From Microbulbifer sp. TB1203 (GTDB taxonomy: Bacteria > Pseudomonadota > Gammaproteobacteria > Pseudomonadales > Cellvibrionaceae): 64,000 nucleotides of DNA. Positions 51,611 through 60,536 of the stretch are shown one piece after another (within the stretch, counting starts at the first letter, position 1; each line of letters opens with the position of its first letter). The position numbers and the translations under genes were made by a program. The notes under the pieces are model-generated. The model worked only from the letters and a program-made list of their open reading frames with translations, was not told where the DNA came from and made no database searches. The stretch covers positions 3,124,001 to 3,188,000 of the forward strand of contig NZ_CP116899.1 of assembly GCF_030997045.1 (NCBI RefSeq), given 5' to 3'.

Positions 51611-53134
51611 ATGGACCTTATCCATATTCACGAATCCGACAATGTCGCCCTCAGCCGCGCCCTGCTGCCCGCCGGCAGCCTGGTGAACTGGGGCGACGCC
51701 ATGCTCGAGCTGGTCAGTGACCTGCCCGCCATGCACAAGGTGGCAGTCGCCCCCATCGCCAGCGGCGAGGCAGTGCTCAAATACGGCCAGGTGATCGGTT
51801 TTGCCACCCGGGATATCGCCGCCGGCGAGCATGTGCACGAGCACAACATGTGTGCCGGCAACCACAAGCCCAGCCACGATTTCTGCAGCGAGGCGCAGCC
51901 CGTCGATTACGTCGACCCGGCGGCCCAGGCCAGTTTCCTGGGTTTCCGGCGGCCCAACGGCAAGGCCGGCACCCGCAATTACCTGGCCATCGTCTCCACC
52001 GTCAACTGCTCGGTGACCGTGGGCCGGGCGGTGGCCGCGCATTTTCAGAACAGCGGCATGCTGCGGGACTTCCCCAATATCGACGGCATCGTCGCCCTGG
52101 GTCACGAGAGCGGCTGCGGCATGTCCACCTACGACGAGGGCTACCAGACGCTGCTGCGCACCCTGCATGGCTACATCGCCCACCCCAACTTCGCCGGGGT
52201 ACTATTGATCGGCCTGGGCTGCGAGGCAATGCAGGTAAGCAGCGTGCTGCGCGAGTCAGGCCTGGAAACCAACCCGCTGTTCCAGACACTGACCATCCAG
52301 CAGCAGGGCGGTACCCGCGCGGCCATCCAGGCCGGCATCGAGATGCTCACCACCATGCTGCCGGCGGCGAACAACTGCCGGCGGGAGCCCGTTCCCGCCT
52401 CGGAACTGACCCTCGCGGTGCAGTGCGGCGGCAGCGACGCCTACTCCGGCATCACCGCCAACTCGGCGCTGGGTGCAGCGGCGGACCTACTGGTGCGCCA
52501 CGGCGGCACGGTGATCTACTCGGAAACACCGGAGATCTACGGCGCCGAGCACCTGCTCACCCGCCGCGCGGTATCGCCGGAAGTGGCGCAGAAGCTGGTA
52601 GACCGCATCCACTGGTGGGAGCACTACACAGAGATCAACGGCGTTGCCCTGAACAACAACCCCTCACCGGGGAACAAGGCCGGCGGACTGACCACCATCG
52701 CAGAGAAATCCATGGGCGCCCAGGCCAAAGCCGGGACCACCATGTTGCAGGATGTCTATCTCTACGCTGAACAGGTGCGCACGAAAGGGCTGGTGTTTAT
52801 GGACAGCCCCGGCTTCGACCCGGTTTCGGTAACCGGTCAGATTGCCTCCGGCGCCAATGTGGTCTGCTTTACCACCGGCCGCGGCTCCGCCTTCGGCGCC
52901 AAACCGGTGCCCAGCATCAAGCTGGCGAGCAACTCGCAGCTGTTCGAGCGGATGCGCGAGGATATGGATATCGACTGCGGCGGCATTCTCGACCGCGAGT
53001 ACACAGTGGCGGAGCGCGGCGAGTTTATTTTCCAGCGCATCCTGGCCATTGCCTCCGGCGAGCTCAGCGCCAGCGAGAAGCTCGACTACGGCGACAACGA
53101 GTTTGCGCCCTGGCGGATCGGCGCGGTGATATAG
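51611..53134 (+). CDS. uxaA: Altronate dehydratase
   Basis: Dehydrates D-altronate to KDG. 507 residues from ATG 51611 (MDLIHIHESDNVALSRALLP), the family start, with GGAG 12 bases upstream; the earlier in-frame start at 51572 is less likely. An N-terminal SAF domain (about 1-100) contains HVHEHNM, and the C-terminal dehydratase part begins GFRRPNGKAGTRNY. Further marks: GHESGCGMSTYDEGYQTLLR and LIGLGCEAMQVS. Divergent from the gntR gene. With UxaC and a tagaturonate reductase it would form the galacturonate branch. Confidence 0.95.
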   Translation: MDLIHIHESDNVALSRALLPAGSLVNWGDAMLELVSDLPAMHKVAVAPIASGEAVLKYGQVIGFATRDIAAGEHVHEHNMCAGNHKPSHDFCSEAQPVDYVDPAAQASFLGFRRPNGKAGTRNYLAIVSTVNCSVTVGRAVAAHFQNSGMLRDFPNIDGIVALGHESGCGMSTYDEGYQTLLRTLHGYIAHPNFAGVLLIGLGCEAMQVSSVLRESGLETNPLFQTLTIQQQGGTRAAIQAGIEMLTTMLPAANNCRREPVPASELTLAVQCGGSDAYSGITANSALGAAADLLVRHGGTVIYSETPEIYGAEHLLTRRAVSPEVAQKLVDRIHWWEHYTEINGVALNNNPSPGNKAGGLTTIAEKSMGAQAKAGTTMLQDVYLYAEQVRTKGLVFMDSPGFDPVSVTGQIASGANVVCFTTGRGSAFGAKPVPSIKLASNSQLFERMREDMDIDCGGILDREYTVAERGEFIFQRILAIASGELSASEKLDYGDNEFAPWRIGAVI

Positions 53135-53159
53135 CCCCTACAACGTTCTAACGCTCTTT

Positions 53160-53227
53160 CGTCGTTCCGGCGCAAGCCGGAACCCAGGTGCCACTGGCCT
53201 GGATACCGGCCTGCGCCGGTATGACGA
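53160..53227. repeat. Paired-hairpin repeat after uxaA
   Basis: TTCCGGCGCAAGCCGGAA (53165-53182) and ATACCGGCCTGCGCCGGTAT (53203-53222), flanked by CGTCG / ACGAC. A similar two-hairpin core lies inside the MITE-like element at 60427. Nothing else is seen between 53135 and 53335. Confidence 0.75.
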
Positions 53228-53335
53228 CTCAATGGGAGCTTGATCCGGGAGAGCCAACGTTCTCTACGGTCGTGCCCTCCGCCGTCTCATTGTCATCCGT
53301 TGTCGAAAAACACAAAGAAAAACGGCAGCCCACTC

Positions 53336-55021
53336 TCAGGAAAACACCACCCGCTGCCAGAAACGCACTTTGCGGCGCAGATGCGCCGGTGTCTCCCGGG
53401 GGGGAATCTTGTAGACAAAGTCCCGCCTCGCCCGGTGGTACTCCGCTTCCGGATCGAAGAGCACCGCGGACACCCTTTCCAGCTCCTCCTCCCGGTACCG
53501 GCGCAGCGGCTTGCACCTTTCGTCGGCGGCGCGCATGGCCCGCTTGGCTTTCAGCTGCGCGCCAAAGTTGGCAGATTGCGACAATATCCGGCAATAATGC
53601 TCCATCTCCCGCTGGAAAATATCCCAGCCCTCATCGAAGATTTCGTCGCCAAACCCTATCTGCAGCGCCTCGGTGGCGAGCAGCGGCAGGCAGTTTTGGG
53701 TCAGCGCCAGGGCCTGCTTTTTCCCAACCCGCCGCGGCAGCAGGTAGGTCCAGTACTCGGAGCCGCAGAACCCCATAGTCCGGTAATGTGGATTGAGCAC
53801 CACGCCTTCGCGCAGTAGTACATGATCACAGGCCAGCGCCATCATGGCGCCACCGGCACCGGCGTTGTTGCGCAGGGCGGCCACGGTGATCTGCTCGGGT
53901 GTTTCGATAATGGCTTCCACCAGGTCGTCGATGGCGTTGATATTCTCCCAGGACTCCCGCGCCGGGTCCTCTGCCGCCTCGATACAGTGCAGGTGGATAC
54001 CGTTGCTCCAGAAATCCTCGCCGCCCATCAGCACAATCACCCGCGCATCGCCGGACTGCAGTTCGCGGTAGTGTTCGAGCAGGCGCCGGCACTGGCCGGT
54101 ATTCATGGCGCCGCCGGCAAAATCGAAATAGAGATAGGCCACATCGCCAATCCGCTCGCTGCGAATGTCTTCCACAGCGCTGGGGATGTTTTTCAACTCG
54201 CGGGGGATTTCCTTTAGCAGCGGCAGTAAAACCTGCGCCGCGGGCAGCTTGATCCCGCCTTCGCACCGGGCCTGCGGTATCCACACGGCACCATCGACGG
54301 TGGCGCGACAAACGGCGCCGTTGCTGTGGGCGATAAAGTCGCCCGCCCCACCGGAGAGATTTTCCTCCCGGCGCACACCATAGAGGAACACCACCTGGCC
54401 GCCGATCTCCTCACGGATACCCGGCGCGCTGTCGGCGGCGCGCAGTTTCGCAATGGCGATATCGGTGGAATCCCTTTGCCAGTCGACCGCGCGGTCCGCT
54501 TGGCGCATGGGTGGCTGCACGCACCCGGGAATTTTTTGCGTCTCCAGTGGACGGGGAGTGAAACCGGGGTCTTTCAGCGCGGCCAGGGCCGACTTGACCA
54601 GGGACGCGGCGGCGGCGGTGACCTCGCGCCGGTAAAGGCCTGCTTTGCTGGTGCCACGCAGGGGAAAGGTGGCGGTGCCCCAGATATCCCCCGCGCCCAT
54701 TTCCCCGTTGGCCTGCAACAGGGTCACGCCCCACTCGATGCAATTGCTGGCGATCGCCCAGTCGAGAGACGCGGGCCCGCGATCGCTCTCGGTGCCGGGC
54801 CGTACCACCAGACAGGGTATTTTTTGCCAGATGACGTCGGGAATCCGGTGTACCAGGTAGGGGCAGACGATCAGCCGCGGGCGGAATTCGGCCACTGCCT
54901 TCTCCATCCCGGTTTCGCCAGTGGCCAGTTCTACTGAAACTTCGCAGCCGTGCAGTTCCAGTTCGCGGTGGATACGCTGGCTTATGCCGTTGAAAGCGCT
55001 GCACAGCAGCAGGACTCGCAT
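53336..55021 (-). CDS. hypX: HypX-like protein (formyltransferase-like plus enoyl-CoA hydratase-like)
   Basis: HypX makes carbon monoxide for the active site of NiFe hydrogenases under aerobic conditions, from a formyl-tetrahydrofolate source. ATG 55021 is preferred (AAGGAG 7 bases upstream; MRVLLLCSAFNGISQRIHRE). 561 residues: an N-terminal formyltransferase-like half (about 1-260; PCLVVRPGTESDRGPASLDW, TLLQANGEMGAGDIWG) and a C-terminal crotonase half (about 280-530; ALRNNAGAGGAMMALACDHV, NPHYRTMGFCGSEYWTYLLP). No hydrogenase or other hyp gene is visible here, so it is an orphan in this window. The two-domain layout makes the identification good; its partner is unknown. Confidence 0.85.
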   Translation of the reverse strand: MRVLLLCSAFNGISQRIHRELELHGCEVSVELATGETGMEKAVAEFRPRLIVCPYLVHRIPDVIWQKIPCLVVRPGTESDRGPASLDWAIASNCIEWGVTLLQANGEMGAGDIWGTATFPLRGTSKAGLYRREVTAAAASLVKSALAALKDPGFTPRPLETQKIPGCVQPPMRQADRAVDWQRDSTDIAIAKLRAADSAPGIREEIGGQVVFLYGVRREENLSGGAGDFIAHSNGAVCRATVDGAVWIPQARCEGGIKLPAAQVLLPLLKEIPRELKNIPSAVEDIRSERIGDVAYLYFDFAGGAMNTGQCRRLLEHYRELQSGDARVIVLMGGEDFWSNGIHLHCIEAAEDPARESWENINAIDDLVEAIIETPEQITVAALRNNAGAGGAMMALACDHVLLREGVVLNPHYRTMGFCGSEYWTYLLPRRVGKKQALALTQNCLPLLATEALQIGFGDEIFDEGWDIFQREMEHYCRILSQSANFGAQLKAKRAMRAADERCKPLRRYREEELERVSAVLFDPEAEYHRARRDFVYKIPPRETPAHLRRKVRFWQRVVFS

Positions 55022-55100
55022 GATGACGCTCCTTGTTGTTATTGGTCTCGGGAAAAATCCTCTTTCCCGTGGCATATAAAGAGAACGCTGTCAGCTGTTT

Positions 55101-55171
55101 GTAGGATGGGCAAAGCAAAGCGTGCCCATCAACTCCCCTCCGGAGGGCACGCTTTGCTTTGCCCATCCTGC
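55101..55171. repeat. Long palindromic repeat (GTAGGATGGGCAAAGC family)
   Basis: GTAGGATGGGCAAAGCAAAG begins a 27-base arm (55101-55127) matched by the reverse complement at 55145-55171 with one mismatch. A dispersed extragenic repeat of this type is common in proteobacteria. It lies between pepB and hypX. Confidence 0.85.
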
Positions 55172-55198
55172 AATACTGACCAGCGCGACCTCTCCACC

Positions 55199-56488
55199 TC
55201 AGTTGTCCTGCAAAAAGCGTGCAATTGTGCGCAGGCCATGGCCCTTGGCACCCTGGGCCCACAAGTCGTTGGCGGAGGGCAGGTAGGAGCCGGACAGGTC
55301 CATATGCACCCAGGCGCGCCCGTCATCGCGCACAAAGCGGGCCAGGAAGGCCGCGGCGGTGGAGGCGCCGGCACTGCCATCGATCCCCACATTGGCCACC
55401 TCGGCAAAGCCGGAGGGAATCTGCTCCAGGTGGAATTTCTCCAGCGGCAGCCGCCAGGCCTTCTCGTTTTCCGCGGCGGCAGCGTCCAGAACCTTCTGCG
55501 CGGTTTCATCTTCGAAGCTGAGCACCGAATTGTAGTCGCGCCCCACCGCCATCTTCGCGGCGCCGGTGAGGGTGGCGGCGTCGAGGATCCAGCGCGGATT
55601 CTGTTCCGACGCGGCGATCAGGCCGTCCGCCAGCACCAACCGGCCCTCGGCGTCGGTATTGAGAATCTCCGCGCTGACGCCATTTTTGTAGCGGATAACG
55701 TCCCCCAGCTTGAAAGCCTGGCCGGAGATCAGGTTTTCCGCGCAGCACAGGTAGAGCTTGACCCGCTTCTGCAGGCCGCGGGCGATAGCCAGCCCCAGAC
55801 CCCCGCTGACCATGGCGGCACCACCCATATCGGATTTCATGGTGACCATATTGCTGGAGGGCTTGATGCTGTAGCCGCCGGAGTCGAAGGTGATGCCCTT
55901 GCCCACCAGGCAGAAATCCACCGGCGCATCGGCGTTCCCGGAAGGGTTGTAGTCCAGCTCCAGCATCACCGGCTCGCGCGCACTGCCCTGGCCCACCTTG
56001 TAGATACCGGCGAAACCCTCCTGTACTAACTCCTCCCCGGCGATAACCCGGTAATTGACCGCCTCCGGCGCCAGCTTCTGCAGCATGTCCGCCGCGCTCT
56101 CCGCCAAAGCCCGCGGGAACACCTCCTCCGGAGTGCCGTTGGTGATTTCGCGCACCCAGCGCGCCGCCGCCTCGCGGGCTTTCAGCTCCTTCAACTCGGC
56201 GGTATCCTGCGCGCCCCAATCCAGGCGGTTTTCGCGGTTCGGGTTGTAGTAGCCGGCCCAAAAGGCCCAGCGGCTCTCCAGGTCCCAGCCGTCTCCGGCG
56301 AGCGTCACCGCGGGTACGCCCATACCGTCCAGCCGCCGCGCCGCGCGCTGGACCGCCACCATCGGTGCGCCGGCGGCCTCGGTGGCGTGTACCACAGCGC
56401 CGCCGTCGGAAAAACTCAACAGCGCCTTGTCACCCCAAGTTTCCGCCGCGGCGGACTTGACCAACTGGACCTGCATTGCCTTCGTCAT
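55199..56488 (-). CDS. M17 leucyl aminopeptidase family protein (PepB-like)
   Basis: Cytoplasmic two-metal aminopeptidase removing N-terminal residues from peptides. 429 residues, near the length of PepB. The catalytic part (about 150-425) has GKGITFDSGGYSIKPSSNM with the catalytic Lys, TMKSDMGGAAMVSGGL with metal ligands, and EILNTDAEGRLVLADGLIAA with the family signature and catalytic Arg. The N-terminal domain (about 1-140) is divergent. GGATG precedes the ATG. Housekeeping, with no tie to the pectin genes. Confidence 0.92.
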   Translation of the reverse strand: MTKAMQVQLVKSAAAETWGDKALLSFSDGGAVVHATEAAGAPMVAVQRAARRLDGMGVPAVTLAGDGWDLESRWAFWAGYYNPNRENRLDWGAQDTAELKELKAREAAARWVREITNGTPEEVFPRALAESAADMLQKLAPEAVNYRVIAGEELVQEGFAGIYKVGQGSAREPVMLELDYNPSGNADAPVDFCLVGKGITFDSGGYSIKPSSNMVTMKSDMGGAAMVSGGLGLAIARGLQKRVKLYLCCAENLISGQAFKLGDVIRYKNGVSAEILNTDAEGRLVLADGLIAASEQNPRWILDAATLTGAAKMAVGRDYNSVLSFEDETAQKVLDAAAAENEKAWRLPLEKFHLEQIPSGFAEVANVGIDGSAGASTAAAFLARFVRDDGRAWVHMDLSGSYLPSANDLWAQGAKGHGLRTIARFLQDN

Positions 56489-56544
56489 ACTGCATCCTTA
56501 ACTGAAATCGTCGGGTGGATTTGCGGTGCATTCTAGCAGCCTAA

Positions 56545-56592
56545 TCAACTCCCCTCCCCCGCTTGCGGGTGAGGGGTTGGGGGAGGGGGTGC
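56545..56592. repeat. CCCTCCCCCGC / GCGGGTGAGGGG repeat
   Basis: CTCCCCTCCCCCGCTTGCGG and its inverted arm, a member of the family seen at 36985-37112. It lies in the shared upstream region of two divergent genes. Confidence 0.7.
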
Positions 56593-56642
56593 GCCGGTAT
56601 AAACTGGCGCGCGGGAAATAACGACAACAAACGGATTTATTC

Positions 56643-58061
56643 ATGGCCGAGCCCTGCAACTACCACTCATCCGCCGAGGCCGCCTGGCGCTGCCAGCCGT
56701 GCAGCCGCCACTTCTGCGGCAGCTGCATCCCCGGCGCCAGCGCCAACTATCGTAACGACCAGCCGGACTGTCCCCTGTGCCACAAACCGCTGGACTATAT
56801 CGGCGCCAGCAACAGCGCCAAACCCTTCTGGCAGATGGGCCTCTTCTACTTCCGCTACGCGCTGCAGCCGGGCCCGCTGACGGTGCTGGCGCTGGCCACC
56901 GGCGCCAGCCTGATGATCTCCGGCCTGGGCATCATCTCACTGCTACTGCTGCTGGCGGCGGTGGCCCTGGTCAGCCGCTACAATCTGCTGGTGATCGAGA
57001 AGCTGGCCGGCGGCCAGTTGCAGGCGCCATCCTTCGGCGACGCCCTGGACGGCAACAGCGCGCCCCTTTTCCTCAAGGTGATCGGCATGGCCTTGATCGC
57101 CGGCTTCGTCGGCTACAAGCTGATGACTTTCGGCCAGGGTGCCCTGCAGCTCTATTCCATAGCGCTGTCCCTGCTGGCCCCGGCGGCGATGATAGTGCTG
57201 GCCCTGGAGGGCAGCCTGCGCGCCGCCATCAACCCGCTCAAGCTGCTGCAGTTCACTGTGATTATCGGCTGGCCCTACCTGCTGCTGTGGCTCACCACCA
57301 GCGCCGTCTCCGCCGCCCCCGGCTACCTGGTGGTGCTGGTGGCGAACAAACTGCCGCCCTGGGCCATAGTGCCGGTAATCGCGGCGAGCACGACTTACTT
57401 CTATATTGTGACCAGCGCGATGATGGGCTACATCTGCCTGTCCCGACAGCAAAAACTGGGCATCATCGCCGAGCGGGACGACGACGGCGACTTCCTTGAG
57501 GAAGCCGAATTCAACCGCGCCCGCGCCCTGGCCGAAAGCCAGATACTGATGCGCGAGGGCGACTTCAACGGGGCGCGCCGCGCCCTGGTGGAATGTCTGC
57601 GCCGCTACCCGGACGACCCGGCCCTGAACGAGCGCTACTACCGCCTGCTGCTCGCCACCCAGGACAAAAAAGCCCTGCGCGAACTGGGCCCGCACCTGCT
57701 GGAAAAATTCATCCGCATGAACCGCGCCCACAAGGCCGCGGAACTCTACCTGGCCACAGACCCGCTCCCCACCATCGACAAGTCCCACCTCCGTCACACC
57801 CTGGCCGAGGCCCTCTACCGGCAACAAAAATTCCGCCCGGCGGCGATGCTGCTGAATAATTTGCATAAGGGAGACAAGGACTACCGGCAGCTGGATGCAG
57901 CTTATCTGCTGTTGGCGCAGATCTATATCGATGGTTTTAACCGCGAGGATATGGCGAGGAAGCTGCTGGCGTTTGTGCGGCAGCATTTTCCCAATAGTAA
58001 ATTGCAGGGGCAGGTGGATACGTTGGAGCGGGTACTTGGTGGAGTGCAGGTGGCGGGCTGA
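56643..58061 (+). CDS. Membrane protein with N-terminal B-box-like zinc finger and C-terminal TPR region
   Basis: I do not recognise a named family. The 472 residues begin with a Cys/His cluster (about 5-50: CNYH, CQPC, HFCGSC, CPLCHK) like a B-box zinc finger. About five hydrophobic segments follow (75-270, e.g. LALATGASLMISGLGIISLL). The soluble C-terminal part (about 285-470) consists of helical repeats, with ARALAESQILMREGDFNGAR resembling TPR units. The finger and TPR parts would both face the cytoplasm. No good ribosome binding site is seen before ATG 56643. The role is unknown; protein-assembly or scaffold functions are possible. Confidence 0.8.
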   Translation: MAEPCNYHSSAEAAWRCQPCSRHFCGSCIPGASANYRNDQPDCPLCHKPLDYIGASNSAKPFWQMGLFYFRYALQPGPLTVLALATGASLMISGLGIISLLLLLAAVALVSRYNLLVIEKLAGGQLQAPSFGDALDGNSAPLFLKVIGMALIAGFVGYKLMTFGQGALQLYSIALSLLAPAAMIVLALEGSLRAAINPLKLLQFTVIIGWPYLLLWLTTSAVSAAPGYLVVLVANKLPPWAIVPVIAASTTYFYIVTSAMMGYICLSRQQKLGIIAERDDDGDFLEEAEFNRARALAESQILMREGDFNGARRALVECLRRYPDDPALNERYYRLLLATQDKKALRELGPHLLEKFIRMNRAHKAAELYLATDPLPTIDKSHLRHTLAEALYRQQKFRPAAMLLNNLHKGDKDYRQLDAAYLLLAQIYIDGFNREDMARKLLAFVRQHFPNSKLQGQVDTLERVLGGVQVAG

Positions 58062-58178
58062 CTGCTCGGCACAGACGTGCCCCTCACAATTTTTTATACA
58101 TGCGACCATTTATGGGCATATAAGGCCAAGCTGTACGCTCCAGCTGGCAACGTAGGCGCATTTGGAGGCTGACTCAGA

Positions 58179-58730
58179 ATGATACAAAGCGACACAAAGT
58201 CCCGGTTCAAAGCAAAACTGCTTTGTCCAGCCAAGTCGGGCAGCAATACGCCGTGGGCTTTTATAATTCTGCCCAAGAACGCGAGCGCAAAACTTCCAAG
58301 ACGGGGAAGGACGACGGTAGAGGGCACCATCAACGGTCACGGCTTCCGGGCCACGCTCGAGCCGGATGGCCAATTGAGTCATTGGCTGCGGGTAAATGAG
58401 GAGCTACTCGAAGCCGCAGACGTGAACATTGGCGACACTGTCACCTTTGAGGTCATGGCAGTGGAGCAAGAACCAGAACCTGAGATTCCCTCGGACTTGC
58501 AAGAAGCCCTTGCGGCTGCTCCCGAGGCTCGAGCCGTTTGGGAGGATACAACCACCATCGCACGTCTGGACTGGATACATTGGGTTACTTCAGCCAAGCA
58601 GTCCAAGACTCGGGCGAAGCGGATTAGTAATGCTTGTGACATGCTTGCTTCCGGAAAACGGCGGGTTTGCTGTTTCGATCCATCTGGCTACTATAGTAAA
58701 GCCTTCAGCGCGCCTAAAGCGGCAGATTAA
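58179..58730 (+). CDS. DUF1905 / YdeI (OmpD-associated) family protein
   Basis: 183-residue soluble protein. The N-terminal part (about 8-95; FIILPKNASAKLPRRGRTTV, GDTVTFEVM) fits DUF1905, and the C-terminal part (about 105-165; ARLDWIHWVTSAKQSKTRAK) fits the YdeI/OmdA-type helical domain. GGAGG precedes the ATG. The biochemical role of the family is not settled. A further in-frame reading of about 33 codons follows the stop. Confidence 0.78.
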   Translation: MIQSDTKSRFKAKLLCPAKSGSNTPWAFIILPKNASAKLPRRGRTTVEGTINGHGFRATLEPDGQLSHWLRVNEELLEAADVNIGDTVTFEVMAVEQEPEPEIPSDLQEALAAAPEARAVWEDTTTIARLDWIHWVTSAKQSKTRAKRISNACDMLASGKRRVCCFDPSGYYSKAFSAPKAAD

Positions 58731-58833
58731 ATCGGGCGAATTTATGAACAACCGAAGTCAGGGTACAATTTTGACCTGGATGGCACTAACCCCATGGGTG
58801 ATGATTTGAAACAAGGATTTATGCTGGAGCGCT
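58731..58833 (+). other. Possible coding remnant after the DUF1905 stop
   Basis: Right after TAA 58728-58730 the same frame continues IGRIYEQPKSGYNFDLDGTN and ends MLER at TGA near 58831. The composition looks coding but there is no start or match I recognise. The bases to 58950 show no other gene. Confidence 0.3.
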
Positions 58834-58950
58834 GAGCCAATTTGGCTGAAATCAGGTCTGCCCCGGACTTACTATCAGCGGCTCTACCGTAAACAAAGAT
58901 TCTTCCCAGCAAATAGTAAACACTTACAATATTTCAGAAGGAACTCGAAC

Positions 58951-59589
58951 ATGCCTTTCAACCACATCACTGCCTCTCAACAGATTGATTCTACCTCTTG
59001 TGGGTGTTGCACTACGGCCTGGGGCCTCAAAGTATTGCATGAAAATAACTTGACGGCCGCTACCCTGACCCTGCCATCAGGGGCCAATTTGGCTAACCAA
59101 ACCCAAGCGAACTATTGGAACTATGGCGATACCCGGCTGGAACGCGACCTGTTCCCAATGCGCGTCGGCGGCCGGGCACCCGGATTAACCATGCCCAGCA
59201 ATATAGCCGAGACCATACTACGCAACGCCAACGGGATTACTCTGGTGCTGGAAACCACTCCTGGCATAGAAACCATTTTTAACAAGGTCGGGTACGGCGG
59301 TGAAGTCACCACGTTGAAAAATGTCGTGGCGAATTACGCCAACGCCTCCCACGTCTATATGGACTCCTATATCAGGCGCCCCCTTTCAACTCATCTGTTT
59401 TCGATTGGGTTGATGGGCAGAACCGACGGGACATTGCACTGGCTCTTCCAGGAAGGTTCCAATGGCTCCTGGTGTGACCCCGGATTGGTTGGCAACCGCC
59501 ACTGGTTCAAAGCCCATACTGCCTACACCTCAGCGGCTCAGGGTACAGTGGGCTCAACGATAGGCGTGAACCTGTATGTTTATAACTAA
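58951..59589 (+). CDS. Putative C39-like papain-fold cysteine peptidase
   Basis: 212 residues without a signal peptide. The N-terminus QQIDSTSCGCCTTAWGLKVL has the Gln-Cys arrangement of papain-fold peptidases (Cys17 or Cys19). Later, GTLHWLFQEGSNGSWCDPG offers a His and an Asp as found in C39-like enzymes. These three would make a catalytic triad; the remaining sequence matches nothing I know. AAGGA precedes the ATG. Base composition is lower in GC than the pectin genes. It may be an accessory effector or processing enzyme, but that is inference. Confidence 0.5.
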   Translation: MPFNHITASQQIDSTSCGCCTTAWGLKVLHENNLTAATLTLPSGANLANQTQANYWNYGDTRLERDLFPMRVGGRAPGLTMPSNIAETILRNANGITLVLETTPGIETIFNKVGYGGEVTTLKNVVANYANASHVYMDSYIRRPLSTHLFSIGLMGRTDGTLHWLFQEGSNGSWCDPGLVGNRHWFKAHTAYTSAAQGTVGSTIGVNLYVYN

Positions 59590-59630
59590 CTTCGCCTGAA
59601 GGCTAATTCAGGTACAGCGGCACGTCTAGC

Positions 59631-59816
59631 ATGCCAATAGGTGGACAACAACAACCATCATTTTACCCAAAGAATATTGATATTGGGTCGGAGTACAATT
59701 TTGCCACCAAACCTTACTGGCAGATAATTCTCAGGCGCGCAAAGACAAAGAAAAAACATCCTTTTGATACTGTACGTCAAATAGCCAGCACAACCGATCT
59801 GAACGATGCCAAGTGA
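59631..59816 (+). CDS. Small ORF coupled to the COQ7-like gene
   Basis: A 61-codon frame starting at ATG 59631 and ending in TGA 59814-59816, which overlaps the GTG start of the next gene (GTGA). The product is basic (LRRAKTKKKHPF) without a recognised domain or signal peptide. The overlap suggests it is translated, although no good ribosome binding site is seen. Confidence 0.4.
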   Translation: MPIGGQQQPSFYPKNIDIGSEYNFATKPYWQIILRRAKTKKKHPFDTVRQIASTTDLNDAK

Positions 59817-60352
59817 AATATAAAGACAGTAAGGGAAGTCTGGACACTCCCAAGAAGATTCTGAAAGTGAATCACGCGGGGGAATTTGGCGCGATAAATA
59901 TATATCGCTCCCAGATCTTCGTTTCCCGAATTTTTATGCGCGACCTGGTTCCACTGCTCGAATCATTCCTGGCCGACGAGAAAAGACACCTGCAAATATT
60001 CTGGGCGGAAATCCAGTCCCGGAACGGCGTGAAGTGCAAGAGCTTCTGGCTTTGTGGGCTCGGGGGCTATTTTATGGGGTTTGTATCCGCGTTGCTCGGG
60101 AAGAAGGGCATTATGGCCTGTACCTGGGCGGTGGAGTCTGTGGTGGTAAACCATCTCAATACCCAGCTCGCCTACCTGGAGAGCAAATCCGACAGGGCTG
60201 CTTACCATACCGTAGCGGCGATCCTGGAAGACGAAAAGAACCATCGGGACATCGGCAGCGAACACGGCGGTGCCAACAATATCTGGTATGGCCCCCTGCG
60301 GTTTGTCATCAGTCTTTTTACCGAGGGCGTTATCCGGTTTGGTATGAGATAG
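59813..60352 (+). CDS. COQ7-like di-iron (demethoxyubiquinone hydroxylase family) protein
   Basis: 179-residue ferritin-like di-iron protein. Ligands appear in the COQ7 order: Glu24 in NHAGEFGAINIY, Glu56 and His59 in ADEKRHLQIF, a Glu in WAVESVVVNHL, and Glu/His in LEDEKNHRDIGSE. COQ7 hydroxylates demethoxyubiquinone in ubiquinone synthesis. The start is a GTG overlapping the previous stop. The N-terminus is shorter than in typical bacterial COQ7, and the setting is accessory, so a specialised paralogue is possible. A MITE-like element lies 75 bases downstream. Confidence 0.82.
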   Translation: MKYKDSKGSLDTPKKILKVNHAGEFGAINIYRSQIFVSRIFMRDLVPLLESFLADEKRHLQIFWAEIQSRNGVKCKSFWLCGLGGYFMGFVSALLGKKGIMACTWAVESVVVNHLNTQLAYLESKSDRAAYHTVAAILEDEKNHRDIGSEHGGANNIWYGPLRFVISLFTEGVIRFGMR

Positions 60353-60426
60353 CCGCATCTCAGTATCAGGAAATCAGATTTATGATTTATGATCGCGCCA
60401 TCATCATAACCATAAACCTGACCTAA

Positions 60427-60536
60427 GGAACCTCTGAATAAGTCAAATTAGTCACTCCGGCGAAGGCCGGAGCCCATAGAAATCGCCGTGTTCTGGATTC
60501 CGGCCTTACGCCGGAATGACGATATTCAGAGGTTCC
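60427..60536. mobile_element. MITE-like element with 14-bp terminal repeats and CTAA target duplication
   Basis: GGAACCTCTGAATA (60427-60440) and its exact reverse complement (60523-60536) bound a 110-base element, flanked directly by CTAA on both sides (60423-60426 and 60537-60540). A 4-bp YTAR duplication is the habit of the IS5 group. The core contains CTCCGGCGAAGGCCGGAG and ATTCCGGCCTTACGCCGGAA. No transposase is present. Confidence 0.8.
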
